Positions 1 to 5,866 of a stretch of DNA of 6,470 bases are shown here, piece by piece (the stretch's first letter is position 1; each line of letters opens with the position of its first letter). Position numbers and translations under genes: made by a program. The stretch covers positions 1 through 6,470 of the forward strand of contig CAMURE010000032.1 of NCBI GenBank assembly GCA_947097375.1. The letters are read 5' to 3'. The notes below the pieces were generated by a model, which was not told the DNA's origin, did not search any database, and saw only the letters and a program-made list of their open reading frames with translations. This DNA comes from an uncultured Candidatus Saccharibacteria bacterium. GTDB lineage: Bacteria; Patescibacteria; Saccharimonadia; Saccharimonadales; Nanosynbacteraceae.

Positions 1-116
1 AATTAGATAATCCCCAACGTGTTAACACCCAATGAGTAGTTAATCATGGATATTGAAAAGATAGAATATACTGACTGTAGGTGAAATGGTATCAGTCATC
101 TGGCGTTTAGGTGTAG

Positions 117-122
117 TATAAT
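117..122 (+). promoter_or_regulatory. -10 box of the Nudix gene promoter (leaderless)
   Basis: A perfect TATAAT lies 7 nt before the ATG at 130, so transcription should start at 129-130, on the start codon. An earlier in-frame ATG at 121 overlaps the last two bases of this hexamer and cannot be on the transcript if this promoter is used. The -35 region is poor: CAGTCA at 93-98 (18 nt spacer) or AGTCAT at 94-99 (17 nt) is the best available. There is no extended -10 TGn. The hexamer is seen directly; the start-site placement is inferred from standard sigma-70 spacing. Confidence 0.65.
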
Positions 123-129
123 GACTCTC

Positions 130-612
130 ATGACAAAAATCACCAAAGGACATATCATTACAAAGAATCTAGATGGCACAGATCATCTGGACTGTCTGTA
201 TCGCATTTCGCTCAAAGCCTTGATCTATAACGACGCTGGGCAGATTTTGGTCGTCAAGGAAATTGATCGGACGTATTGGGATTTGCCGGGCGGAGGCATG
301 GATTTTGGTGAGACGATTGAGTCGTCGCTGAAACGTGAGCTGCTCGAAGAAGTTGGCTACAAGGGCGATTTGCGTTACCAACTTTTTGATGCATCGGACG
401 AGATGTACATTGAGCGGATTGATGCTAATCAAATCTGTTTTTACTGCCGTGTTTGGCTAGATAATTTTGATTTTTTGCCAGGTGAAGAGGGTGACGAGAT
501 AATGTTTATCGACCCAGAGGAATTGCCGCTCCAAAAAAGTGAGATAAACGCACCAGCCCGAGCGTATGACGTGCATATGAAATGGCAGAAATTGTCAGAG
601 CAAAGAGTGTAG
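130..612 (+). CDS. Nudix hydrolase family protein
   Basis: This 160-residue protein should hydrolyse a nucleoside diphosphate linked to another moiety, in the cytoplasm; the substrate cannot be read from sequence. It has a complete Nudix box, GX5EX7REUXEEXGU, spanning G55 to Y77: G55, E61, R69-E70, the metal-binding E73-E74, and G76. The last hydrophobic position is Tyr. The box is preceded by the usual strand and WDLPGGG turn (W50 to G56). The length is typical of a single-domain Nudix enzyme. I chose ATG 130 over the in-frame ATG 121 because the latter overlaps the -10 box TATAAT (117-122), while 130 sits where transcription should start. The gene is alone in its transcription unit. Parts of it are AT-richer (sampled lines 33-48% GC) than the HAD gene further down (about 60% in one sampled line), which could mean a different history but is weak evidence. 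The family call is firm; dNTP clean-up, ADP-ribose or mRNA-cap-type roles are all open. Confidence 0.93.
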   Translation: MTKITKGHIITKNLDGTDHLDCLYRISLKALIYNDAGQILVVKEIDRTYWDLPGGGMDFGETIESSLKRELLEEVGYKGDLRYQLFDASDEMYIERIDANQICFYCRVWLDNFDFLPGEEGDEIMFIDPEELPLQKSEINAPARAYDVHMKWQKLSEQRV

Positions 613-634
613 CTTACTTTTTTTATTTCCTTAT

Positions 635-663
635 TTTACACGTGTCAATTGGGCTGTTATACT
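635..663 (+). promoter_or_regulatory. Sigma-70-type promoter of the SDR gene (leaderless)
   Basis: The -35 box is TTTACA (635-640) and the -10 box is TATACT (658-663), separated by 17 nt, each one mismatch from consensus. The -10 is also extended: TG at 655-656, one base, then the hexamer. Six bases separate the -10 from ATG 670, so the predicted +1 is the A of the start codon. Confidence 0.8.
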
Positions 664-669
664 AAACAT

Positions 670-1335
670 ATGCATATTATTCTTGGTGGGACGAGTGGAC
701 TCGGTCTGGAAATGGCCAGGCAGCTCAGAGAAAGTGGTAAGCGCGTGCTGGTGCTAGGGAAGACGCATAATGCCCAGGAACACGGCGAAGGCTTCCAGCT
801 GGATGTATATTATCCTGAGCAAGTTGGGGCAGCACCATCACGAATTGAGCAGATTCTTAACGGAGATGATATTGAACAATTTGTGTGGGCGGCGGGCTAT
901 GGTTGGCGTGGTAATTTTGAAGATCAGCCTGATGCGCGCTCTATGGCGGAAGTGAATTTTGCTGGTCCATTGCCGTTGATACAGTGGGCGTGGCATAGGA
1001 TGGCGCAGCAGCAGACACGCTCTACACTAACGGTAATTGGCTCAACCAGCAGCATCAAAGCCCGCGGGGATGAAGCGGTATATGTGGCGACCAAGCACGC
1101 CCAGGCGGGGCTGGCGCGCAGCTTGGCGTTGCAGGCAGATGAGCAGCATTTGCCAATTCGTGTGGCACTGTTCTTGCCCGGAGCGATGAAAACACCGTTT
1201 TGGCGGGGACATCGGCCGGATGATTATACCTTTTTCAATGACCCGACCAAGGTGGCCAAACATATACTGACCGCCGTTAACACGCAGTATCAGACGTTCC
1301 TCGAGTGGCCGCTACCAAAGGGTACGTTGGTCTAA
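670..1335 (+). CDS. Short-chain dehydrogenase/reductase (SDR) family oxidoreductase
   Basis: This 221-residue single-domain Rossmann-fold enzyme probably reduces or oxidises a carbonyl or hydroxyl group with NAD(H) or NADP(H); the substrate is unknown. The cofactor loop is GGTSGLG at residues 6-12, a variant of the classical TGxxxGxG. AAG at 74-76 matches the NAG motif with Asn replaced. N96, a Ser in the ST-rich strand (S125, with S127 and S128 nearby), Y138 and K142 (YVATK, the YxxxK motif) form the catalytic tetrad. PGAMKTPF follows as the usual loop after the sixth strand. It is slightly short for a classical SDR (about 250 residues). The start is ATG 670 rather than the in-frame TTG at 649, because 649 lies inside the promoter spacer and translation from 670 begins directly with the first Rossmann strand (MHIILGG). 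The -35 box of the next gene overlaps its 3' end. The family is certain, the specific reaction is not. Confidence 0.9.
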   Translation: MHIILGGTSGLGLEMARQLRESGKRVLVLGKTHNAQEHGEGFQLDVYYPEQVGAAPSRIEQILNGDDIEQFVWAAGYGWRGNFEDQPDARSMAEVNFAGPLPLIQWAWHRMAQQQTRSTLTVIGSTSSIKARGDEAVYVATKHAQAGLARSLALQADEQHLPIRVALFLPGAMKTPFWRGHRPDDYTFFNDPTKVAKHILTAVNTQYQTFLEWPLPKGTLV

Positions 1336-1355
1336 CCTCGCTGAAGTGCTATAAT
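1327..1355 (+). promoter_or_regulatory. Promoter of the yvcK operon (leaderless, extended -10)
   Basis: A perfect TATAAT (1350-1355) is preceded by TG at 1347-1348 and one spacer base, an extended -10. The -35 candidate TTGGTC (1327-1332, 17 nt spacer) keeps only the TTG and lies within the last codons of the SDR gene. Six bases separate the hexamer from ATG 1362, so the start codon coincides with the predicted +1. Confidence 0.78.
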
Positions 1356-1361
1356 GCGGGC

Positions 1362-2375
1362 ATGACGTACGAATTGAATAGAGAATATTTTGGAGTAAAA
1401 ATTGTAGTAATCGGTGGCGGAACTGGTAGCTTCACGCTGCTGTCGGGTCTGAAAAAGTATACCCACAGCATCACGGCGCTGGTCAATATGGTTGATGACG
1501 GTGGCTCGACAGGCATGCTGCGCGATGAGCTGGGCGTGTTGCCGGCGGGTGATGTGCGGCAATGTCTAGTGGCGCTGAGCAGTTCGCCAAAGGTGCGCGA
1601 TCTGTTCAATTACCGGTTCGACGAGGGTAGCATGAAGGGGCATGCATTTGGTAATTTGTTCATGGCAGCGCTGGAAAAGATGACGGGGAGCTTTTCGCAA
1701 GCGGTCGAGACAGCCAGCGAGGTGCTCGGCGTAAACGGACGAGTATTTCCGATTACGCTGGACGATACCAAGTTATCACTGAGGCTGCGTGACGGTACGG
1801 TCGTCGAGGGCGAGCATGCCATTGAGGTGACGAATATTCCGGGTGATGAGCGGCCGTGGCTAGAACTTAGCCCGCCAGCAACGATTAATCCGCATGCTCG
1901 GCGGGCGATTCTGGATGCCGACCTCGTGGTGGTAGCGCCAGGGTTATTGTATGGTAGTTTGGCGCCAGCACTACTGGTGCGCGGTGTGACGCGGGCTTTG
2001 GCTGAAACCAAGGCCAAGAAGGTGTACGTCTGTAATCTAGTGACCAAGCCGACGCAGACCGATGGCTTTACGGTGGCGGACTTTGTCGATGAGATTGAGC
2101 GGTTTGCTGGGGTGAGCATGGATTATGTGCTGTATAACAATTATCGTCCGCCACAGGAACTGCTTGATAAATACGCGCACAATGGTGAATATTTGGTGGA
2201 ATGGGACGAGGCGGAACTCAAGAAAAAGCATTACTACGCCTCGGGCAAGCACCTGATCGCTCATGGCATTCGTCAGCATAATAAAAAGGCCGATCCGCTG
2301 GCGGCGCTGCGTAGTCTGATCCGTCACGACAGCGATAAAATCGCGCGAGAACTAATGAGGATTTACTTTTCATGA
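1362..2375 (+). CDS. yvcK: YvcK/CofD-like family protein (gluconeogenesis factor type)
   Basis: This 337-residue cytosolic protein belongs to the YvcK (GlmR) branch of the CofD-like family. In Firmicutes and Mycobacterium, YvcK binds UDP-sugars and is needed for growth on gluconeogenic carbon and for correct peptidoglycan synthesis. Visible signatures: the N-terminal nucleotide-binding loop GGGTGS (G18-S23); NMVDDGGSTGMLR (42-54), matching the family VADDGGSSGRLR; GDVRQCLVAL (63-72); GHAFGNL (93-99), matching GHxxGN; a C-terminal PGLLYGSL (193-200) where the family has PGSLYTS; and CNLVTKPTQTDGFT (224-237). Length fits YvcK (a little over 300 residues). The start is ATG 1362; the longest open frame begins at 1305, inside the SDR gene and upstream of the promoter. 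In Gram-positives yvcK sits between yvcJ (rapZ) and whiA, but here it leads an operon with a HAD hydrolase whose start codon overlaps its stop (ATGA). CofD itself (F420 synthesis) is a less likely alternative, because the DDGGS-GHAFGN pattern is YvcK-like. Confidence 0.92.
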   Translation: MTYELNREYFGVKIVVIGGGTGSFTLLSGLKKYTHSITALVNMVDDGGSTGMLRDELGVLPAGDVRQCLVALSSSPKVRDLFNYRFDEGSMKGHAFGNLFMAALEKMTGSFSQAVETASEVLGVNGRVFPITLDDTKLSLRLRDGTVVEGEHAIEVTNIPGDERPWLELSPPATINPHARRAILDADLVVVAPGLLYGSLAPALLVRGVTRALAETKAKKVYVCNLVTKPTQTDGFTVADFVDEIERFAGVSMDYVLYNNYRPPQELLDKYAHNGEYLVEWDEAELKKKHYYASGKHLIAHGIRQHNKKADPLAALRSLIRHDSDKIARELMRIYFS

Positions 2376-2986
2376 GCTTGAAGTTGTTTCTTGATCTTGA
2401 TCGCACCCTGTTTCGGACAAGTGAGCTGGACAAGGCGGAGTGGGGGCTGCTTGGGCGGCAGTTTGGCATTGATAGCGAGGTAGAGCTGGCGCGGCGGACT
2501 GACTTTCATGTGCGCACTGAGAAAGCGTACTATTATGATTTTGCGGCGCATGTGCGGGCGGCGGGACTCGGAGAGGAGGCGGTATTCGCATTCCTGCTTC
2601 AGTCGACGTTGGCTGATGGGCGAATGGAGTACGACGGAGTGGCCGAGTTGGTGACGTGGGCCGGGCAGCGCGGAACCGTGCATGTCTTGACCTATGGGCC
2701 AGCGAACTACCAGCGATTCAAGGCGGCGTTGTGTCCGTCGCTTGAGGGGGCGGAGATCATTACCACATTGCAGTCGAAAGGCGATTATTTCCGCGAGCAG
2801 TGTCCGACTGGTGAGGTATGGATGGTTGATGATAAGCCAATCGGCGATGATCTACCTGATAATGTGCGGTTTATTCAAACGGCAGAATATAACAGCATTG
2901 CGGCGCCAGAACATCCAGCATGGCCAGTGGCAACAGCATTAGGCCAGATTCCTGAGATAGTAGATAGGTATGAAGTTTCCAATTGA
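2372..2986 (+). CDS. HAD-superfamily hydrolase
   Basis: This 204-residue protein should be a cytosolic phosphatase of the haloacid dehalogenase superfamily, acting through an aspartyl-phosphate. All four HAD motifs are visible. Motif I is DLDRT, with nucleophile D8 and general acid/base D10. Motif II is T107 in VHVLTYG. Motif III is probably K136 in QSKGDYF. Motif IV is D153-D154 in MVDDKP. Residues of about 15-85 between motifs I and II form a helical cap, suggesting a C1-type cap. The substrate is not evident. The start ATG overlaps the yvcK stop by 4 bases (ATGA), and a GAGGA at 2357-2361 about 10 nt upstream could serve as a ribosome-binding site; it is the only reasonable Shine-Dalgarno in the window. 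Its 3' end overlaps the next gene by 17 nt, so the three genes should be translationally coupled. GC content is high here (about 60% in one sampled line). The superfamily is firm, the specific role unknown. Confidence 0.88.
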   Translation: MSLKLFLDLDRTLFRTSELDKAEWGLLGRQFGIDSEVELARRTDFHVRTEKAYYYDFAAHVRAAGLGEEAVFAFLLQSTLADGRMEYDGVAELVTWAGQRGTVHVLTYGPANYQRFKAALCPSLEGAEIITTLQSKGDYFREQCPTGEVWMVDDKPIGDDLPDNVRFIQTAEYNSIAAPEHPAWPVATALGQIPEIVDRYEVSN

Positions 2987-4127
2987 TCAACTGCCCAAAG
3001 TGCTTGATACGCCGAGCTTTGTGTATTCAAGGCGGATGTTGAAGGAGCGGGCCCGGCGGGCGCTAGCGTGCCAGGTGCCGTTCGGCTTGACGGTGCGTTA
3101 CGCGGCCAAGGCAAATTCGCACCCCGAAATTATACGGCTGTTTGATGAGCTGGGGTTACAATTTGATGCCAGCTCAAGTTACGAGGCGATGTTGCTGCTC
3201 AAGCAGGGAGTGAGCGGCCCAACGATCAGCCTCTCCAGCCAGCAGCCGGCGCACAACCTTGATGAACTGCTCCAGGCTGGCGTGCGCTACGTGGCGACGT
3301 CGCTTCGTCAATTAGAGCTGTTTGCGGCCAGTCCATACCGCCCAAATACGGTCGGCCTGCGGCTCAATCCTGGCATGGGCTCGGGGCATAATAATCGGAC
3401 GATGACCGGTGGGGTTAATTCCAGCTTTGGCTTGTGGCATGCCTATACCGAGCAGGCACTGGAGCTAGTGAGGCGTCATGACATAACGATTGATCGGCTG
3501 CATATTCACATCGGTTCGGGTGCTGATCCGCGGTTGTGGGGCGAGGCGATAGATGCGGCATTGGCGCTCGTTCGGCGACTGCCAGAGGTAACCACTCTGG
3601 ATATTGGCGGCGGCTTTAAAGTGCATCGGTTTGGTGATGAGCAAGAGGCGGATATGGCAGCAATTTGCGAAGTGTTTTCTCAGAAACTAGCTCAGTTTGC
3701 CGAGGAAACCGGGCGGCAACTGCATTTAGAAGTTGAGCCAGGAACGTGGCTGGTGGCACATGCTGGCGTACTGGTTGCGGAGGTAGTGGACATCGTTGAT
3801 ACTGGTGCAGATGGTCACACATTTTTGCGCCTTGATACCGGCATGAATGACATCACTCGGCCGGGGATGTATGGTGCGCAGCACGAGATGATGGTGTTGT
3901 CAGCTAGTGAGGAGCAGCGGGAGTACATTGTGGTGGGGCATTGCTGCGAGACGGGCGATATCTTGACACCGGCACCCAGTAACCCAGAGAATCTTGCATC
4001 GCGGCGACTAGCTCGGGCAGAGATTGGCGATAAGCTAGTGATCTTTGATACGGGGGCGTATTGCCAGAGCATGTCGCTGAAACAGTACAATGCGTATCCT
4101 GACGCCGGCACCTATTTTATTGACTAA
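2970..4127 (+). CDS. lysA: Diaminopimelate decarboxylase-family PLP enzyme
   Basis: This 385-residue protein is a fold-type III (alanine-racemase-like barrel) PLP-dependent decarboxylase. LysA decarboxylates meso-diaminopimelate to lysine. The N-terminus TPSFVYS (14-20) matches the usual start of this family. YAAKAN contains the Schiff-base Lys, K47. Further motifs are RLNPGMGSGH (131-140), TGGVNSSFG (146-154), HIHIGSG (178-184), the phosphate-binding DIGGGF (211-216), EPG (256-258) and HCCETGD (324-330), with the C326-E327 pair matching the CES of LysA, then GAY (362-364) and QYN near the C-terminus. The RLNPG..TGG..SSFG run resembles LysA more than ornithine decarboxylase. One oddity is that the family EPGR reads EPGT here (T259), and that Arg normally sits at the active site. 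No other lysine-pathway gene is in the window. Alternatives are carboxynorspermidine decarboxylase or another diamino-acid decarboxylase. It overlaps the HAD gene by 17 nt and has only a weak TGAGAT upstream. The family is firm, the substrate moderately sure. Confidence 0.82.
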   Translation: MKFPIDQLPKVLDTPSFVYSRRMLKERARRALACQVPFGLTVRYAAKANSHPEIIRLFDELGLQFDASSSYEAMLLLKQGVSGPTISLSSQQPAHNLDELLQAGVRYVATSLRQLELFAASPYRPNTVGLRLNPGMGSGHNNRTMTGGVNSSFGLWHAYTEQALELVRRHDITIDRLHIHIGSGADPRLWGEAIDAALALVRRLPEVTTLDIGGGFKVHRFGDEQEADMAAICEVFSQKLAQFAEETGRQLHLEVEPGTWLVAHAGVLVAEVVDIVDTGADGHTFLRLDTGMNDITRPGMYGAQHEMMVLSASEEQREYIVVGHCCETGDILTPAPSNPENLASRRLARAEIGDKLVIFDTGAYCQSMSLKQYNAYPDAGTYFID

Positions 4128-4148
4128 ATTTAATTTATCTGTTATAAT
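4120..4148 (+). promoter_or_regulatory. Near-consensus promoter of the RelA/SpoT-like gene
   Basis: TTGACT (4120-4125) and a perfect TATAAT (4143-4148) are separated by 17 nt, with an extended -10 TG at 4140-4141. This is the strongest promoter in the window. The -35 overlaps the last two codons and stop of the preceding gene. Predicted +1 is near 4155, which leaves a leader of about 20 nt before ATG 4175, unlike the leaderless neighbours. Confidence 0.85.
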
Positions 4149-4152
4149 AGAC

Positions 4153-4170
4153 CAGTTTGATAACGAACTG
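4153..4170 (+). promoter_or_regulatory. Dyad symmetry between -10 box and start codon (possible operator or leader hairpin)
   Basis: An 18-bp imperfect palindrome has arms CAGTTT (4153-4158) and GAACTG (4165-4170) around GATAAC. Seven of nine symmetric positions are complementary, and one of the mismatches is a T-G pair that could form in RNA. It starts 4 bases after the -10 box, covers the predicted +1, and ends 4 bases before the ATG. It could bind a dimeric repressor, or form a short hairpin in the leader, although a +1 at 4155 would remove the first two bases of the left arm. The symmetry is seen; the function is inference. Confidence 0.35.
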
Positions 4171-4174
4171 AATT

Positions 4175-5839
4175 ATGAGTGAATTATGTTCTTCGTGCAG
4201 TGAGCAGCTAGAGCTGGGCACGCTACAAAAGAAATTTGAGATCGATCTTGAGCGCCCATCTCTCGAGTCTCATTTTCAATTGGCACTTGAGGAGTATTTT
4301 AGGGGTGAAGGCGTGAATGAACGAGAGGATTTGGCGGCGCATGCTGAGCGAACGATGAAGCTGGTGGAGGAGTTTGCCGGTTTGAAACTACCGCCCGAGG
4401 CGATTCATGCCGTGCTGCTGCATGATGTGGTCGACCGCTTTCATAACAGAGATAGCCAGAAGTGTACACCGGAGCGTCGACAGGCTGCTGGCTTGGCTCT
4501 GGCCGATGTATTTACGAATCCTAAAACTAGGATGACGCGCGAGCAGGGTTCATATATGGCGTCACTACTAGCCGACCTTATTGCGACGGAAAAGGCTTCT
4601 GGCCAGCACCGACTACAGGTGGCTAATGCTATTTCTGAAAGCATCAGAGAGATTATCACGGATCGTTATGAAGGTGCGGTGCCGGCTGAAGCATGGCAGC
4701 AGATCGAGCCATTTGTTGATGTGGAGCAGATGGCTAAGTTCCTGGATAACACCAATATCGAGGCGGTGATCATCAAGGCCTGTGAGCTACTCGATAATAT
4801 GCGTTATCCGTCATCATCACGTGAGTCTGCTAAACTGCAGGATGTCTTGGAGGCAGAGTCATTCTTTGCGCCGCTATGTGAAGTGATGGGATTTGACGGG
4901 CTGGCAGCAAGCCTGCGTTCACAGGCGCATATCATTCGGTTGGAGGGACAGGGTAAACATGGGCTTGTCGAGGATATCCGTGAGCAGTATGAGACAATTC
5001 GCCAGGTTGGTGTCCGCAATTTAGTTAATACAATTTTTGGTACTGAGGAAGTTGTGACTGAAGCAGTGGTCGGTTTGCGCAGCGAAGCATCGTGTCATAA
5101 TCGGCCGGTTCACATTGGAGATTTCTTAGCAGAAAATGGTAAGGAAGTAGAGGGAAAATATCGCCTGAAAACCGTGGGGTCGTGGGCAGCCAAGGTGCAT
5201 GAAGCTCGCCAGAATGACAAACTGGAGTATACGCCGATGGACGTACTCGGCCTGACCGTTATATCAGATACGGTCAAGGATCAGGCACGTGATTTCGTGG
5301 AGTTTTTACAGCGGCGAATTGATATGAACCCAGCGTTTCAGCTGAAAAAGGCCAATAGCAAATCCAGTGCAATATATGTGCAGGGTACGGTTGATTATGT
5401 TAATGCCGTGCGCTGGGAAATGTGGCAACACGGGTTTGATATAGGACGCTGCGAGTTTGCCATTCAAGATGATGAAAGTGTAAAGCAGCGTGGCCAGAAA
5501 TATCAGGTTTCTAAAGTGACCTTCCTGATGGATCATCCAGAGCTAGACAAGGGCGTACCGGTCGAAGTGCAGTTTGTCACCAAGGACGAACGGCGGCGCT
5601 CGCGGACGGGGGAAGTGGCGCACATTATTTATAAATATATTCGTCAGTTAGAGCGGCAACGCCCAGTCTCTGATAAGGAGAAACATTTCATTGCTCAAAC
5701 GATGTCTCGGCTGCTCAAGCAGATCCATCAGCGGCGTGACTACGCTAGCCATGATCTGATGGTAAACGAGCGTTCAACTCCGGCGCGTGATGCATTGCTG
5801 GAGGATTTATATCATTTCTTGTGTCATGAACTCGCCTAG
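4175..5839 (+). CDS. Divergent RelA/SpoT (RSH) homologue, HD plus synthetase-like domains
   Basis: This 554-residue cytosolic protein resembles the bifunctional (p)ppGpp enzymes in two blocks. In the N-terminal HD-like domain (about 35-255), H56, H83-D84 and ACELLDNMR (202-210) correspond to the H, HD and ADRxxNMR motifs; then FAPLCEVMGF (231-240) matches the family FAPLAHRLGI. In the synthetase-like domain (about 325-490), R330, K332, S336 and K340 keep the RxKxxxSxxxK spacing. D356 (MDVLG), Y443-Q444 (matching GYQS), E464-V-Q466 (matching EVQIRT) and GEVAHIIYKY (479-488, matching AAHWxYK) follow. D356 to Y443 is about 87 residues, roughly twice the spacing I recall for Rel, implying an insertion. 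The hydrolase ED pair after HD is D87-R88, and the metal Asp of ADR is E204, so hydrolysis may be lost or changed. No TGS or ACT domain follows, only about 65 helical residues. An N-terminal CSSC (C5, C8) could bind metal or be redox-active. It lacks a Shine-Dalgarno. Homology is fairly sure, activity is not. Confidence 0.78.
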   Translation: MSELCSSCSEQLELGTLQKKFEIDLERPSLESHFQLALEEYFRGEGVNEREDLAAHAERTMKLVEEFAGLKLPPEAIHAVLLHDVVDRFHNRDSQKCTPERRQAAGLALADVFTNPKTRMTREQGSYMASLLADLIATEKASGQHRLQVANAISESIREIITDRYEGAVPAEAWQQIEPFVDVEQMAKFLDNTNIEAVIIKACELLDNMRYPSSSRESAKLQDVLEAESFFAPLCEVMGFDGLAASLRSQAHIIRLEGQGKHGLVEDIREQYETIRQVGVRNLVNTIFGTEEVVTEAVVGLRSEASCHNRPVHIGDFLAENGKEVEGKYRLKTVGSWAAKVHEARQNDKLEYTPMDVLGLTVISDTVKDQARDFVEFLQRRIDMNPAFQLKKANSKSSAIYVQGTVDYVNAVRWEMWQHGFDIGRCEFAIQDDESVKQRGQKYQVSKVTFLMDHPELDKGVPVEVQFVTKDERRRSRTGEVAHIIYKYIRQLERQRPVSDKEKHFIAQTMSRLLKQIHQRRDYASHDLMVNERSTPARDALLEDLYHFLCHELA

Positions 5840-5854
5840 TCTCGGCAAACTATG

Positions 5855-5860
5855 TATAAT
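5855..5860 (+). promoter_or_regulatory. -10 box of the rnhA promoter (leaderless)
   Basis: A perfect TATAAT lies 6 nt before ATG 5867, placing the predicted +1 on the start codon. No good -35 is visible: TCGCCT at 5832-5837 (17 nt spacer) lies in the last codons of the upstream gene and is a poor match. TG at 5853-5854 directly abuts the hexamer without the one-base spacer of a true extended -10. Confidence 0.7.
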
Positions 5861-5866
5861 CAAGAT

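Noticed and set aside
3..35. Possible tail of an upstream gene (frame 3 reads about ten residues, then TGA)
   Set aside because: Too short to support coding; other frames and the reverse strand are equally possible without sequence to the left.
46..84. Twelve-codon frame from ATG 46 ahead of the Nudix gene
   Set aside because: No promoter with the local spacing, no ribosome-binding site, and such short frames occur by chance.
598..624. Candidate terminator after the Nudix gene: seven T residues at 618-624
   Set aside because: The only stem before it is four pairs including one wobble with a ten-base loop; too weak to call an intrinsic terminator.
1610..2119. 169-residue open frame on the - strand within yvcK
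   Set aside because: It is antisense to a well-supported gene with all family motifs; the Ser/Ala/Thr-rich translation is typical of a shadow frame in GC-rich coding DNA.
2363..2683. Overlapping - strand open frames across the HAD gene
   Set aside because: They are antisense to a gene with all four HAD motifs and have Pro/Arg/Gln-rich low-complexity translations without recognisable domains.
2882..2896. TATAAC inside the HAD gene as an internal promoter for the lysA-like gene
   Set aside because: It is about 75 nt from the ATG, has no matching -35, and does not fit the 6-7 nt spacing of the other promoters.
5852..5866. ATG 5852 as the RNase HI start
   Set aside because: It lies upstream of the -10 box TATAAT (5855-5860) and adds residues before the first conserved strand; ATG 5867 fits both promoter and domain start.
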